Assembly (NCBI GenBank): GCA_050259035.1
Contig: JBLMZW010000226.1
Coordinates: 1 to 49,602 of the forward strand
Length of the DNA: 49,602 nt
Source: JBLMZW01 sp050259035
GTDB taxonomy: Bacteria; Bacillota; Syntrophomonadia; Syntrophomonadales; DTU052
Direction of reading: 5' to 3'
In this document: piece after piece, positions 34,237 through 43,444 of the stretch
How positions within the stretch are numbered: position 1 is the stretch's first letter
Layout: every line of letters starts with the position of its first letter
Translations under genes and position numbers: made by a program
Notes under the pieces: model-generated
The model's input: the letters and a program-made list of their open reading frames with translations, nothing else
Told to the model about the DNA's origin: nothing
Database searches by the model: none

Positions 34237-34580
34237 AGAAGGAGATAGGACGTCAAGGGGAAGATCTGGCAGCTTCTTTTCTGGAAGCCAGGGGTTACCG
34301 GATTGAACAGCGCAACTACCGTTGCCGGTGGGGTGAAATCGACCTCATTTGCTGTAAGAATAATATCCTGGTATTTGTTGAGGTGCGAAGCAAAAAAGAT
34401 ACCTCCTTTGGGACCCCGGAAGAATCTATAACCAGGAACAAAATTAATAAGATTCACAAAACGGCATTTGATTATTTGCAGAATCTCAAAGGCTCAACTC
34501 GACAAATAAGATTTGATTTCATTGGGATAATAGGAACGGGCGATGATATTACTATTAATCACATTGAGGGGGCATTTTAA
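34233..34580 (+). CDS. YraN family (UPF0102) endonuclease-like protein
   Basis: 115-residue protein with a restriction-endonuclease-like core. GRQGEDLAASFL (about 6-17), then RWGEIDLICC and VFVEVRSKK give the family E...D...ExK residues. Its biological substrate is unsettled; Holliday-junction-type nucleases have a similar fold. The ATG overlaps the previous stop by 4 bases, and its stop overlaps nfo by one base. Confidence 0.9.
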   Translation: MKKEIGRQGEDLAASFLEARGYRIEQRNYRCRWGEIDLICCKNNILVFVEVRSKKDTSFGTPEESITRNKINKIHKTAFDYLQNLKGSTRQIRFDFIGIIGTGDDITINHIEGAF

Positions 34581-35458
34581 TGGCCCGGGTAAAACAGAAG
34601 AGTGGTTCGCTAGTGTTACCGAAAATTGGAGCTCATCTTTCTATTGGAAAAGGGCTTAAGAACACGGCTGATATGGCGGTACAATGGGAACTGGATACCT
34701 TTCAGATTTTTCTTCGGAATCCCAGGGGAAGTAGAGCTAGGTCATGGAATAAAGAAGAAATTGAGGTATTCACCAGCACGATAACGGATAACCAGATTGG
34801 CCCGGTGGTGGCACATATTCCGTATATTGTGAACCCGGCGAGTTGCCGTGAGGATCTTTACGAACTGGCGGCTCGTATTATAACTGAGGACCTTGAAAGA
34901 TGCGACATGCTGGGAGCGGAATTTTTGGTTCTGCATCCGGGATCATACGGAGATGATGGTAAGGAAGCCGCTATTGAACGATTATCCAATCTGCTGAATA
35001 AGGTTTTGGACGGATACACAGGACCTGCCACTATCCTTATCGAAGCTATGGCCGGTATGGGCAAAGAAATTGGAGCCTCGGTTGAGGAACTAAGGGCGAT
35101 ACTGCAAGGAACCCGACATTCGTTAAGGATTGGAATATGTCTTGACAGTTGTCATCTGACCGGAGCAGGTTATGATATGACCTCATCCGAAGGAGTCAAG
35201 GCTACCCTGGATGAATTTGATAAGACTGTTGGGTTGGATTATGTTAAGTTGCTCCATGCTAATGATAGTCAAAGAGAAATAGGTTCACGAATTGACCGGC
35301 ATGCCTCGATTGGGGAAGGCAGTATAGGAATAAAGGGCTTCCAGGCGATGATGAATAATACATTTTTGAGAAATCTACCTTTTATCTTGGAGACACCACC
35401 CGAGAATCTCCAACAGGACCTGCAAACGTTGAGGACCATAAGAGATGAAGGTTACTGA
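34580..35458 (+). CDS. nfo: endonuclease IV (apurinic/apyrimidinic)
   Basis: Zinc-dependent AP endonuclease of base-excision repair, TIM barrel. 292 residues. Metal-site segments in order: GAHLSIGKG (about 13-21), LVLHPGS, LIEAMAG, ICLDSCHLTGAGYD and HANDSQREIGSRIDRHASIG. The N-terminal ~12 residues extend beyond the usual start. The ATG overlaps the yraN-type stop (TAATG). It ends 16 bases from the convergent yifB. Confidence 0.95.
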   Translation: MARVKQKSGSLVLPKIGAHLSIGKGLKNTADMAVQWELDTFQIFLRNPRGSRARSWNKEEIEVFTSTITDNQIGPVVAHIPYIVNPASCREDLYELAARIITEDLERCDMLGAEFLVLHPGSYGDDGKEAAIERLSNLLNKVLDGYTGPATILIEAMAGMGKEIGASVEELRAILQGTRHSLRIGICLDSCHLTGAGYDMTSSEGVKATLDEFDKTVGLDYVKLLHANDSQREIGSRIDRHASIGEGSIGIKGFQAMMNNTFLRNLPFILETPPENLQQDLQTLRTIRDEGY

Positions 35459-35474
35459 CCTAAGAGTCTGGTTA

Positions 35475-37001
35475 TCAGAGCGAAAAGTATCTTCGGTCGA
35501 TGCCACGATACTGAATGGCTTCGGCTATATGAATCTGATGAATGGATTCACTGCCAGAGAGGTCGGCCACCGTGCGAGCCACCTTGAGAACGCGGTCATA
35601 ACCCCGGGCACTTAATTTCAGACTCTTAAATGCGCTTCGTAATAGACTTTCGGCGTGTTCATCCAACTTGCAGCACATTTTAAGATCACGTGATTTCATC
35701 CTGGCGTTGGTAAATCCGGCCCGGTTGCTGAAACGACGGGTCTGAATCCTTCTTACTTCTTCAATTCTGGCTTTAATGTCCCTCGAGCTTTCCTGAACTG
35801 AATCAGAGACTAGATGTTCGTAGGGAACTCGGGGTACTTCTACCTGGAGATCCATTCGATCCATCAGTGGCCCGGAAATACGGCCGAAGTAGCGGCTAAC
35901 CTGGGTCGGGGTACAGTTGCAGGAACGTTCAGAATCCCCTAAATAGCCGCAAGGACAGGGGTTGCAAGCGGCAACCAGCATCATGTTACATGGGTAGGTA
36001 GAAGAAGAATGGGCCCGGGTAACGGTTACGGTACGGTCTTCTAAGGGCTGACGTAAACTCTCCAAGACTTCTCGAGAAAACTCGGTAACCTCATCTAAAA
36101 AGAGTACCCCGTGTTGAGCAAGGCTTATCTCTCCTGGTCGGGGTATACGGCCTCCACCTATTATACTGGCAGCCGATGCATTACGATGTGGGGCCCGGAA
36201 TGGCCTGGTAGTAATGAGAGGCCGCTCAGTATTAAGCAGTCCGCCAACCGAATAAATCTGAGTTGTCTCCAATATCTCGTCTTTAGTCATATCGGGCATA
36301 ATAGAGGGAATACGCCGTGCTAACATGGTTTTGCCTGACCCAGGAGGACCAACCATTAGAAGGTTATGGCCCCCGGCAACAGCCACCTCAAGAGCACGTT
36401 TGGCAAAGGCCTGTCCCTTGATATCTGCCAGGTCCACGTCATACTTCCCCGGGTGAAATCCCAGGTCTGAATTACTCAAAAACGGCAAGGAAGCATCTCC
36501 TCTGACGTAACTGACAGCATCAGCAAGATTCGGTACCAAACGGCATCTATAATCAAGGATAGAAGCTTCCCCCTGGTTCGCATCCGGAATCAGTAATTCC
36601 CCATCAGGAAACCGTTTAGATAGGGCTAGAATCATAGGCAGGATTCCGGGAACGCCTTTTACCGAGCCGTCCAGGGATACTTCCCCAGCCCAGAACATGT
36701 TATCGCAGGTAGCCTCAATCTGTTCAACAGCCAAAAGAATACCCATAGCTATCGGTAGATCAAGATGGGTTCCTTCTTTTCGAAGATCTGCCGGGGCTAA
36801 ATTGACTGTGATTCTCTTCAAAGGGAACTCAAATCCGGAATTTTTTATGGCTGAACGAACTCGTTCTTTAGCCTCTCGGATGGCGGCGCTTGGCAGGCCT
36901 ACCAGATCAAAAGCTGGCAGCCCGTTTTGAACATCAACTTCTACTTGTACCGGGAATGCTTCAATCCCGTTTATAACCAAACTTTTTACGGTAGCAAACA
37001 T
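35475..37001 (-). CDS. YifB/ComM-family Mg-chelatase-like AAA+ ATPase
   Basis: 508-residue ATPase. N-terminal ChlI-like domain (MFATVKSLVINGIEA), Walker A GPPGSGKTMLARRI (about 219-232), Walker B LFLDEV, the cysteine motif NPCPCGYLGD, then a C-terminal Mg-chelatase domain. ComM of this family is a branch-migration helicase in natural transformation. The presence of type IV pilus genes in the same window makes a DNA-uptake role thinkable but unproven. Start ATG after CAGGAG. The divergent gap of ~280 bases to the hybrid kinase shows no clear promoter. Confidence 0.93.
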   Translation of the reverse strand: MFATVKSLVINGIEAFPVQVEVDVQNGLPAFDLVGLPSAAIREAKERVRSAIKNSGFEFPLKRITVNLAPADLRKEGTHLDLPIAMGILLAVEQIEATCDNMFWAGEVSLDGSVKGVPGILPMILALSKRFPDGELLIPDANQGEASILDYRCRLVPNLADAVSYVRGDASLPFLSNSDLGFHPGKYDVDLADIKGQAFAKRALEVAVAGGHNLLMVGPPGSGKTMLARRIPSIMPDMTKDEILETTQIYSVGGLLNTERPLITTRPFRAPHRNASAASIIGGGRIPRPGEISLAQHGVLFLDEVTEFSREVLESLRQPLEDRTVTVTRAHSSSTYPCNMMLVAACNPCPCGYLGDSERSCNCTPTQVSRYFGRISGPLMDRMDLQVEVPRVPYEHLVSDSVQESSRDIKARIEEVRRIQTRRFSNRAGFTNARMKSRDLKMCCKLDEHAESLLRSAFKSLKLSARGYDRVLKVARTVADLSGSESIHQIHIAEAIQYRGIDRRYFSL

Positions 37002-37280
37002 TGAAAACTCCTGACAATACTAACCATAAAATTAATAATTCGTAACTTTTTTACCAAATCCTTCTTATTGCGATTTCGGAACCGATTAAATTAAGCAGCC
37101 AAAGCAGCAATTAATAGCACAACATGATATGTCTTTATTGGAGTAACCGACATGAATGATGAAAACAAATAAAACCAAATAAGAGGAAAAAGGTCGAAAA
37201 GGATAGAACAATTCATTTAGATGAATTATTTAATACAAGCAATCCGTGTCTGTAAGAATTGCAGAGGTGATAATGCTGGT

Positions 37281-40058
37281 ATGGATTTGCGCAAGATGAC
37301 TAAAGACCAAATGAAGAAGGAAATAGATCTTCTCAATAAACGAATAATTAGTTTGAAAAAGGAATTAGAAGACAAAGAGGGGAAGGCCGAAGAATGTGTT
37401 CGACTAACCGATAATGAGTTTAAACGGATAAAGGATAACATGCTTGATATGGTATTGGAGGTTGATAATCGAGGCATAATCCGGTACATAAGCCAGTCTC
37501 AAAATGCCATTCTTGGTTATGACAACAACGAAATAACCGGACAATTAGTATACGAATATATACACCCCGATGACTTGGACCGTGTGATCAACATCGCAGT
37601 CCATTCCATTAATAACCGAATTCCTTTGAGAATAGAGTACAGGTATAAAGACGTCCAGGGCAACTACGTCTGGCTGGAGTCACATGGGAAGTTCATGTTT
37701 GATGAACAGGGTGAAATGATTGGTGTTATTCTGGCAGCTAGAGATATAACCGCCCGCAAACGTGCCGAACAGGCTTTAATGGAAAGCGAAGCTCGGCTGC
37801 GCCAGATAACTGATGGGATGTTGGATTTAATCTGTCAGACGGATGTTAATGGAATAATACAATACTTAAGTTTTTCCCATAAGGATGTCTTGGGTTTCGA
37901 ACCAGAAGGTTTATTGGGTATGTCAGCCTTTGACCTGATTCATCCCAAAGATCGGCGCGGCACTTATAGCGCTTTCCTTACGTCGTACAAACATCAAATG
38001 AGTGGCAGAAGAGAACACCGAGTAAAAACCAGTACGGGTGACTATGTTTGGATGGAAACTGTCGGGACCCTGATATGGGATGAGCCTGAAAAGAATATCA
38101 TAGGGGCTATATTTGGCAGTCGTAATATCACTGACCGTAAGCTAGCCGAGAATGCCCGTCGTAAAAGTGAGGCTCAGTTAAAAAGGCAAATCGAGTATCT
38201 TAATACGTTACTAGACAATCTCAACGAAATGTTTCTTACCTATGATCGAGAGTTGCGATTCACCTATTTCAACAAAAAGTCCTTGGATGTATTGGGATAT
38301 AAGCCTGAAGAGCTGATAGGAACTTCCGTAATGGATTATATTCCTCCGAAGTTTGCTGCCAGGGTAAGAGAAGGTATACAAAACCGGCTTAAAGGAAAAA
38401 CCGAACGCTATGTTGCGGGTCTGTTTTGCAAAGACGGTTCTTACCGTCATATCCAGTTGAATGGCACTCCGATTATCCAGGACGGCGAAATAACCGGAGG
38501 CATGTGTCTGGCCGAAGATATTACTGAACGGGACAAAGCGGAAAAAGAACTGGAAATGGAAAAGGAACGCCTGGCGATTACACTGCGCAGTATAAGGGAT
38601 GGTGTAGTTACAACTGATACAATGGGGAATATCATTCTGATTAACCGGGTAGCGGAAGACCTGACTGGCTGGACCCAGGAAGAGGCTAATGGAAAGCCCA
38701 TAATGGAAGTGCTAAAAATAGTTGACCCCGATTCCAGACTGCCTTATCGTGGGGAAATGAGTCAAAAGGTAAAAGATCAGCGGAATTATCTTGAACTTAC
38801 TGACTATATCATGGTTGCTCGTGACGGCTCTGAAAAATATATCTCGATCAGTGTAGGACCAATAAAGGACCGGGAAGGGGGATTCCTGGGAATTGTAGTC
38901 GTATTCCGTGATATTACTGAAGCAAAGAAGCATCAGGAAGAGCTATTAAGAACTAATCAATTGGAGTCCCTGGGTTTACTGGCAGGCGGGATTGCTCACG
39001 ATTTTAATAACTTGCTGACCGTGATAATAGGAAACGTAAATCTGGCCTCAATGATATCAGACAAGAGGGAGATAAATGAACTGCTGTCCGAAGCTCAGAA
39101 AGCTTCGCTGCAAGCAAGGAATCTAACTCGCGAATTACTCACATTCGCCCGGGGCGGTGCTCCGATAAAAAGGACATCTTCTGTTAAAGAGCTAATTATA
39201 GATTCAGCCAGTTTTGCCTTGCGTGGAACCAATGTTAAGAGTCACTATTCAATACCCGATGGCTTATGGCCAGTTGACATAGATACCGGACAAATTGCTC
39301 AGGTGTTAAATAACCTTACCATTAATGCCTTTCAAGCTATGCCTAATGGTGGAACATTACATATAAGGGCAGAAAATGTGTCAATAAGTGACTCAACCAT
39401 ACCAGGGGTTAAGGGCGGACACTATGTCAGAATCCTTATGGAGGATGAGGGAATTGGCATACCGGAATCAAGTTTAAATAAGATATTTGATCCCTATTTT
39501 ACGACTAAACCAACGGGGGCTGGGTTGGGCCTAACCATTGCCTATTCCGTTGTCAGAAGCCATGAGGGATATCTGGGGGTAAAGTCCAGAGTAGGAGAAG
39601 GCACTACTTTCGAGGTGCTTTTACCTGCATCTACCGAAAAAATCGTCGATAAGAAAGAAGATATGGAGTTGTTACACAGCGGAAAAGGTCAGATTTTGGT
39701 TATGGACGACGATGCCCGTATAAGAGATGTAGTCAGTCAAATGCTTACCAAAATGGGCTATAATGTAATCACGACCAGCGACGGGCAAGAAACCGTTGAA
39801 GTGTATTCCCAAGCATTAATGGAGGGATGTCCCTTTGACGCGGTGATTATGGATCTTACCATACCCGGAGGAATGGGGGGCAAAGAGACCATAACCCATC
39901 TACTCAAGATCGATCCTAATGTCAAGGCCGTTGCCAGCAGTGGCTACTCAAATGATCCAGTAATGGCCGAGCATAGTAAGTGGGGTTTTAAAACTATCAT
40001 CGCTAAACCATATGGGATAGTCGAGCTTGGACAGGTAATGTCGAAACTTCTTGTTTAG
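37281..40058 (+). CDS. four-PAS hybrid histidine kinase with receiver domain
   Basis: Soluble sensor kinase of about 925 residues. After a coiled-coil start, four PAS domains (about 50-165, 170-290, 300-420, 430-550) precede the phosphoacceptor His in GGIAHDFNNLL at about 573, the ATPase domain with GAGLGLTIAYS, and a receiver with Asp at about 858 (VIMDLTIPG). No HPt or transmembrane helix. ATG at 37281 follows GAGGTG by 12 bases; an in-frame ATG at 37221 is possible but less likely. It is 41 bases upstream of the response regulator gene and may pass phosphate to it or act in parallel. Confidence 0.9.
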   Translation: MDLRKMTKDQMKKEIDLLNKRIISLKKELEDKEGKAEECVRLTDNEFKRIKDNMLDMVLEVDNRGIIRYISQSQNAILGYDNNEITGQLVYEYIHPDDLDRVINIAVHSINNRIPLRIEYRYKDVQGNYVWLESHGKFMFDEQGEMIGVILAARDITARKRAEQALMESEARLRQITDGMLDLICQTDVNGIIQYLSFSHKDVLGFEPEGLLGMSAFDLIHPKDRRGTYSAFLTSYKHQMSGRREHRVKTSTGDYVWMETVGTLIWDEPEKNIIGAIFGSRNITDRKLAENARRKSEAQLKRQIEYLNTLLDNLNEMFLTYDRELRFTYFNKKSLDVLGYKPEELIGTSVMDYIPPKFAARVREGIQNRLKGKTERYVAGLFCKDGSYRHIQLNGTPIIQDGEITGGMCLAEDITERDKAEKELEMEKERLAITLRSIRDGVVTTDTMGNIILINRVAEDLTGWTQEEANGKPIMEVLKIVDPDSRLPYRGEMSQKVKDQRNYLELTDYIMVARDGSEKYISISVGPIKDREGGFLGIVVVFRDITEAKKHQEELLRTNQLESLGLLAGGIAHDFNNLLTVIIGNVNLASMISDKREINELLSEAQKASLQARNLTRELLTFARGGAPIKRTSSVKELIIDSASFALRGTNVKSHYSIPDGLWPVDIDTGQIAQVLNNLTINAFQAMPNGGTLHIRAENVSISDSTIPGVKGGHYVRILMEDEGIGIPESSLNKIFDPYFTTKPTGAGLGLTIAYSVVRSHEGYLGVKSRVGEGTTFEVLLPASTEKIVDKKEDMELLHSGKGQILVMDDDARIRDVVSQMLTKMGYNVITTSDGQETVEVYSQALMEGCPFDAVIMDLTIPGGMGGKETITHLLKIDPNVKAVASSGYSNDPVMAEHSKWGFKTIIAKPYGIVELGQVMSKLLV

Positions 40059-40099
40059 GCTAAAGGGAATACCTTAACCGGGCCTTAGGGGGGGATAAA

Positions 40100-40780
40100 A
40101 TGGGCTCTAAGATACTTATAGTGGATGATGATCAAAACATATGTGATTTAATAAGATTGTATTTAGATTCAGAAGGCTATGAACTTCTTTTTGCCAATGA
40201 CGGCAGTGCCGCTCTTGATTGCTTTCGGGATGAGGAGCCTGATCTAATAATCCTTGATATCATGTTGCCTATCATAAATGGGCAGGATGTATGTAAATTA
40301 ATTAGGGCCAGAAGTCCGGTCCCTATCATTATGGTTACAGCCAGGGATTCGACCACCGATAAGATTCAGGGGTTGGATTGTGGGGCGGACGACTATATAG
40401 TTAAGCCCTTTGACCCTATGGAACTATGCGCCAGGGTCAGGGCCCGCCTGCGCCGGATGGATTCCAGTAATGATTCTAATACTATCGTTTTGGGTGATCT
40501 CGAACTCGATCCTCTTCGTTTCGAGGTCAGAGTTGGGGGGAAAGATGTATCACTGAAGCCTCGGGAAGTAAATTTACTACATTTTTTGCTGAAAAATAAG
40601 AATATGGTGTTTACCAGAGAACAACTGTTGGACAAAGTATGGGGATATGACTATTCAGGAGAGACCCGTACCGTAGATGTACATATCAGAAGACTGCGTG
40701 AAAAACTAGGGTCTTCAAAGAAGTGGGAGATCAAGACGGTTTGGGGCATCGGATATAAGTTGGAAGACAAACACCGATGA
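40100..40780 (+). CDS. OmpR/PhoB-family response regulator
   Basis: 226 residues. Receiver domain with acidic pocket DDD at 9-11, phosphoacceptor Asp53 (LIILDIMLP) and conserved Lys in YIVKPFD. A winged helix follows (VSLKPREVNLLHFL, then TRTVDVHIRRLREKLG). AGGGGGGG precedes the ATG. Overlaps the kinase gene by 4 bases (ATGA), so this is a dedicated pair. It likely controls the downstream envelope and phosphatase genes; PhoB/PhoP-like function is inferred from context only. Confidence 0.94.
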   Translation: MGSKILIVDDDQNICDLIRLYLDSEGYELLFANDGSAALDCFRDEEPDLIILDIMLPIINGQDVCKLIRARSPVPIIMVTARDSTTDKIQGLDCGADDYIVKPFDPMELCARVRARLRRMDSSNDSNTIVLGDLELDPLRFEVRVGGKDVSLKPREVNLLHFLLKNKNMVFTREQLLDKVWGYDYSGETRTVDVHIRRLREKLGSSKKWEIKTVWGIGYKLEDKHR

Positions 40781-42195
40781 GGTCCATAACTTCAAAACTT
40801 CTAATTACATATCTTCTCATCACCTCTGTGACTGTAGGTGTTATGGCTGTAATGTTAAGCTCGATGATCAACAATTATTATTTTGATGTCAAAGAGCAGC
40901 AACTGGTTGATGAGGGAATCAAAATACGAAAAATAATTAATAAATATAAGGCGGGAAAAGTAAGTCAGGGTGAATTAAACTTTTATGTTAACGGAGTAGC
41001 CAGTTCCACCGGTGCGAGAATTATCGCCTTGAATTTGGATGAAGATAACAATATCCAACCTAAAGAGTCGATGTTGATAAAGAAACTGGGAGAGGACAAG
41101 TTCTTTGATCTGAGGGATATTTTAAAGGGAAAAACCGTCACAAGAAAACGCCACTTCGGCAGCGATAAGAATTTGGATGTAGTTTTGGTAGGTATGCCTC
41201 TAACTACGGCGGAAGGAAAGAAAGTTGAAGGAATTCTTTTACTGTTTTCTCCGCTGACCGGAGTAAGGGATACCATTAATACAGTGAATCGTGTAGTATT
41301 TGGAACCGCAATGGCGTTTATCATAATTGCCAGTTTGCTTATTTTTTCAAGTGCCAGGCGATTAACTGCGCCACTTGTGGCCATGAGTTCAGCCGCCGTC
41401 CGAATCGCTGAGGGAGAAGAAGAACCTGACATCCACGCGACCGGTAAAGACGAAATATCTAACCTTGCCAATTCCTTTAATTACATGAAAAACCGTTTAT
41501 ATAAGATAGAGAATATGCGAAGAAATCTAATATCGAACGTGTCTCATGAGTTAAGAACTCCCCTGACATCCATTGCCGGATTCACGCGAGCTATTATTGA
41601 CGGGAAGGTAAAGAAGGAGGAAGAGGAAAAATATTTGGGAATCGTTTACCAGGAAGCTGCTCGGTTAACCAGATTAGTTAATGATCTGCTGCTAATAGCC
41701 AGAGTCGAGTCCGGTAATCTTGAATTGGATTGCCGGTTAATAAATCTCCCACAACTAATGAATGAGACGATTCAATCTCTGTCACTGGAGGCGGAGAAAA
41801 TCGGAGTCAACATTATTCATAACCGACCCAGCTCGATATGCGAGGTTTACGTAGACGCTGACCGTATTAAACAGGTAGCTTTTAATATCATGGGTAATGC
41901 CTTGAAATATACTCCACCTGGGGGCAAAGTTGAAATATCATATAAGGATATTGAACAGAATATTGAAATTAGTTTTCAGGATACCGGTTCCGGTATTCCG
42001 CCCGGGGAATTGGAAATGGTATTTCAACCATTCTATCGCTCGTCTGGTGATAAAACCAAAGGAGGAACCGGGTTGGGTTTAGGTATAGTCAAACAACTGG
42101 TTCAGTTACATGGTGGAGATGTAAAGGCAATTGCGGTTGCAGGACCGGGAACATGTATAGTTGTTTCTTTACCGCGTAAAGTTACATTCTGTTAA
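40777..42195 (+). CDS. membrane sensor histidine kinase
   Basis: 472 residues. Two transmembrane helices (about 7-29 and 168-188) flank an extracytoplasmic sensor of ~135 residues. A HAMP linker, HisKA with the phosphoacceptor His at about 257 (NVSHELRTPL), and an HATPase domain (NALKYTPPGG, DTGSGIPP, GTGLGLGIVKQ) follow. There is no PAS domain. Its stop is 101 bases before the lipoprotein gene. Cognate of the overlapping regulator. Confidence 0.94.
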   Translation: MRSITSKLLITYLLITSVTVGVMAVMLSSMINNYYFDVKEQQLVDEGIKIRKIINKYKAGKVSQGELNFYVNGVASSTGARIIALNLDEDNNIQPKESMLIKKLGEDKFFDLRDILKGKTVTRKRHFGSDKNLDVVLVGMPLTTAEGKKVEGILLLFSPLTGVRDTINTVNRVVFGTAMAFIIIASLLIFSSARRLTAPLVAMSSAAVRIAEGEEEPDIHATGKDEISNLANSFNYMKNRLYKIENMRRNLISNVSHELRTPLTSIAGFTRAIIDGKVKKEEEEKYLGIVYQEAARLTRLVNDLLLIARVESGNLELDCRLINLPQLMNETIQSLSLEAEKIGVNIIHNRPSSICEVYVDADRIKQVAFNIMGNALKYTPPGGKVEISYKDIEQNIEISFQDTGSGIPPGELEMVFQPFYRSSGDKTKGGTGLGLGIVKQLVQLHGGDVKAIAVAGPGTCIVVSLPRKVTFC

Positions 42196-42296
42196 CATTA
42201 TGGAAATAGGCCGGATATAAAGGGCGGTAATAATATAGTTAAAGCTCTGGTGAGTTCAAGATAAGCCTTCCGGCCAGTGCCAAGGGGGGTTAATCT

Positions 42297-42773
42297 ATGC
42301 CACGAATGGTATTGCTAGCCTTATTCATTGTCATATTTAGTATTGTACTAACCGGGTGTGATCGGCATCAGGATCCGACACCCGATATTAAGAATGGCCA
42401 AAAGCAGGAATCGGCTAAGAATGATTACATATCAAAAAAACAGAATAATACTGCGATAAAAAATGCCGAAGATAGCCAAGACCAAATAACAACTTCCAGT
42501 AAGGGGAAAAAGTCTGAATTCACGAATGAGACTACCAGTAAAAACATTACAGACTTTAGATCAGAAAAGAGTGCTGCTACTGAAACCACTATAGAACAAA
42601 ACAAAAGTAATGTTGTTGTGCAGAGCCAGAATTCAGTATCAGACGAAGAGCTGGAAGATGTCTATAACGATATTGACCAGGAGATAAAAGCTCTTATTAA
42701 TGAACTTGATGGCCTAGAAAACGAGGAACCAGGAGTTCTAAATGGTATAGAAGGAGAGGAGGATGACCAATGA
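42297..42773 (+). CDS. predicted lipoprotein, Ser/Thr/Asn-rich
   Basis: 158 residues with a short signal and lipobox (IVLTGC, Cys at about 22), so it is likely anchored on the outer face of the membrane. The rest is low in complexity and hydrophilic, with an acidic helical C-terminus. No known domain. AAGGGGGG ribosome site. It overlaps the next gene by 4 bases. A link to the upstream kinase sensor is an inference from the shared operon. Confidence 0.65.
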   Translation: MPRMVLLALFIVIFSIVLTGCDRHQDPTPDIKNGQKQESAKNDYISKKQNNTAIKNAEDSQDQITTSSKGKKSEFTNETTSKNITDFRSEKSAATETTIEQNKSNVVVQSQNSVSDEELEDVYNDIDQEIKALINELDGLENEEPGVLNGIEGEEDDQ

Positions 42774-43408
42774 AATATAAATCTCTGCTGGCATGCTTTT
42801 TGACCTTCTTTTTATTACTATTTGTCAATTCCGCTAATTTAGATATCGCCACCGGAAAAGGTGGCGGATCACATGGTGGTGGAGGTACACATAGTCAAGG
42901 AGAAGCTAAGAATAACGGTAATGATAATACGCCACCGGGACAGGTGGACAATGAGAACTCGCAGAAAACTGAGGAGAAGGAAAATAACAAGGAAAAAGAA
43001 AAGAAAGATACAGCAAGAAAAGAGAAACTCCAGGTTTGTAAGGAAAAAAAGCAAACAGTTAAGCAGAACCGGGCAACGATTACCGGACTTGTACAGCAGG
43101 TTAGAACCAACAGCCAAGAACTAAAAAATAGCCTGGTTAATACACAGAAAGACAAACCAAAACTAACCAAACAACAATTGGCAGAGGTTAAACAGTGCCT
43201 GCAAAAACTAAAGGATGACAGAAAAGCTTTACAGGAGAATTTCCGAGTTCTCAAGCAAGAGAATGAGAGTGCGATAAAGAGCGGACAGGACGGGAACCTT
43301 GACGCCAGAATTGATAGTATGAATAAAATAATTTCTTTGCAGGAAGAACGCATCCGCTTGCTGAATCAATTACTCGATGATATCAAGAATATCCAGGAAT
43401 TAGTCTAG
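42770..43408 (+). CDS. exported coiled-coil protein with Gly/His-rich segment
   Basis: 212 residues. Signal peptide (about 1-25), then a GGGSHGGGGTHSQG segment that could bind metal, then a highly charged linker rich in Lys/Glu/Asn and a long C-terminal coiled coil (about 85-212). No recognisable family. ATG overlaps the lipoprotein stop (ATGA); probably translated with it. Strong base bias (A-rich) makes the opposite-strand reading frames here spurious. Confidence 0.65.
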   Translation: MKYKSLLACFLTFFLLLFVNSANLDIATGKGGGSHGGGGTHSQGEAKNNGNDNTPPGQVDNENSQKTEEKENNKEKEKKDTARKEKLQVCKEKKQTVKQNRATITGLVQQVRTNSQELKNSLVNTQKDKPKLTKQQLAEVKQCLQKLKDDRKALQENFRVLKQENESAIKSGQDGNLDARIDSMNKIISLQEERIRLLNQLLDDIKNIQELV

Positions 43409-43444
43409 CAATCACTGGACTCTGGGTAGTTTGGGGGGCGGCAA

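Noticed and set aside
37002..37280. Promoters or small gene in the yifB/hybrid kinase gap
   Set aside because: A-rich sequence with no convincing -35/-10 pair or coding signal on either strand.
42895..43353. 152-codon open frame on the minus strand rich in Ser, Phe, Cys and Leu
   Set aside because: Complement of an A-rich Lys/Glu coiled-coil gene; the apparent hydrophobicity comes from this base bias.
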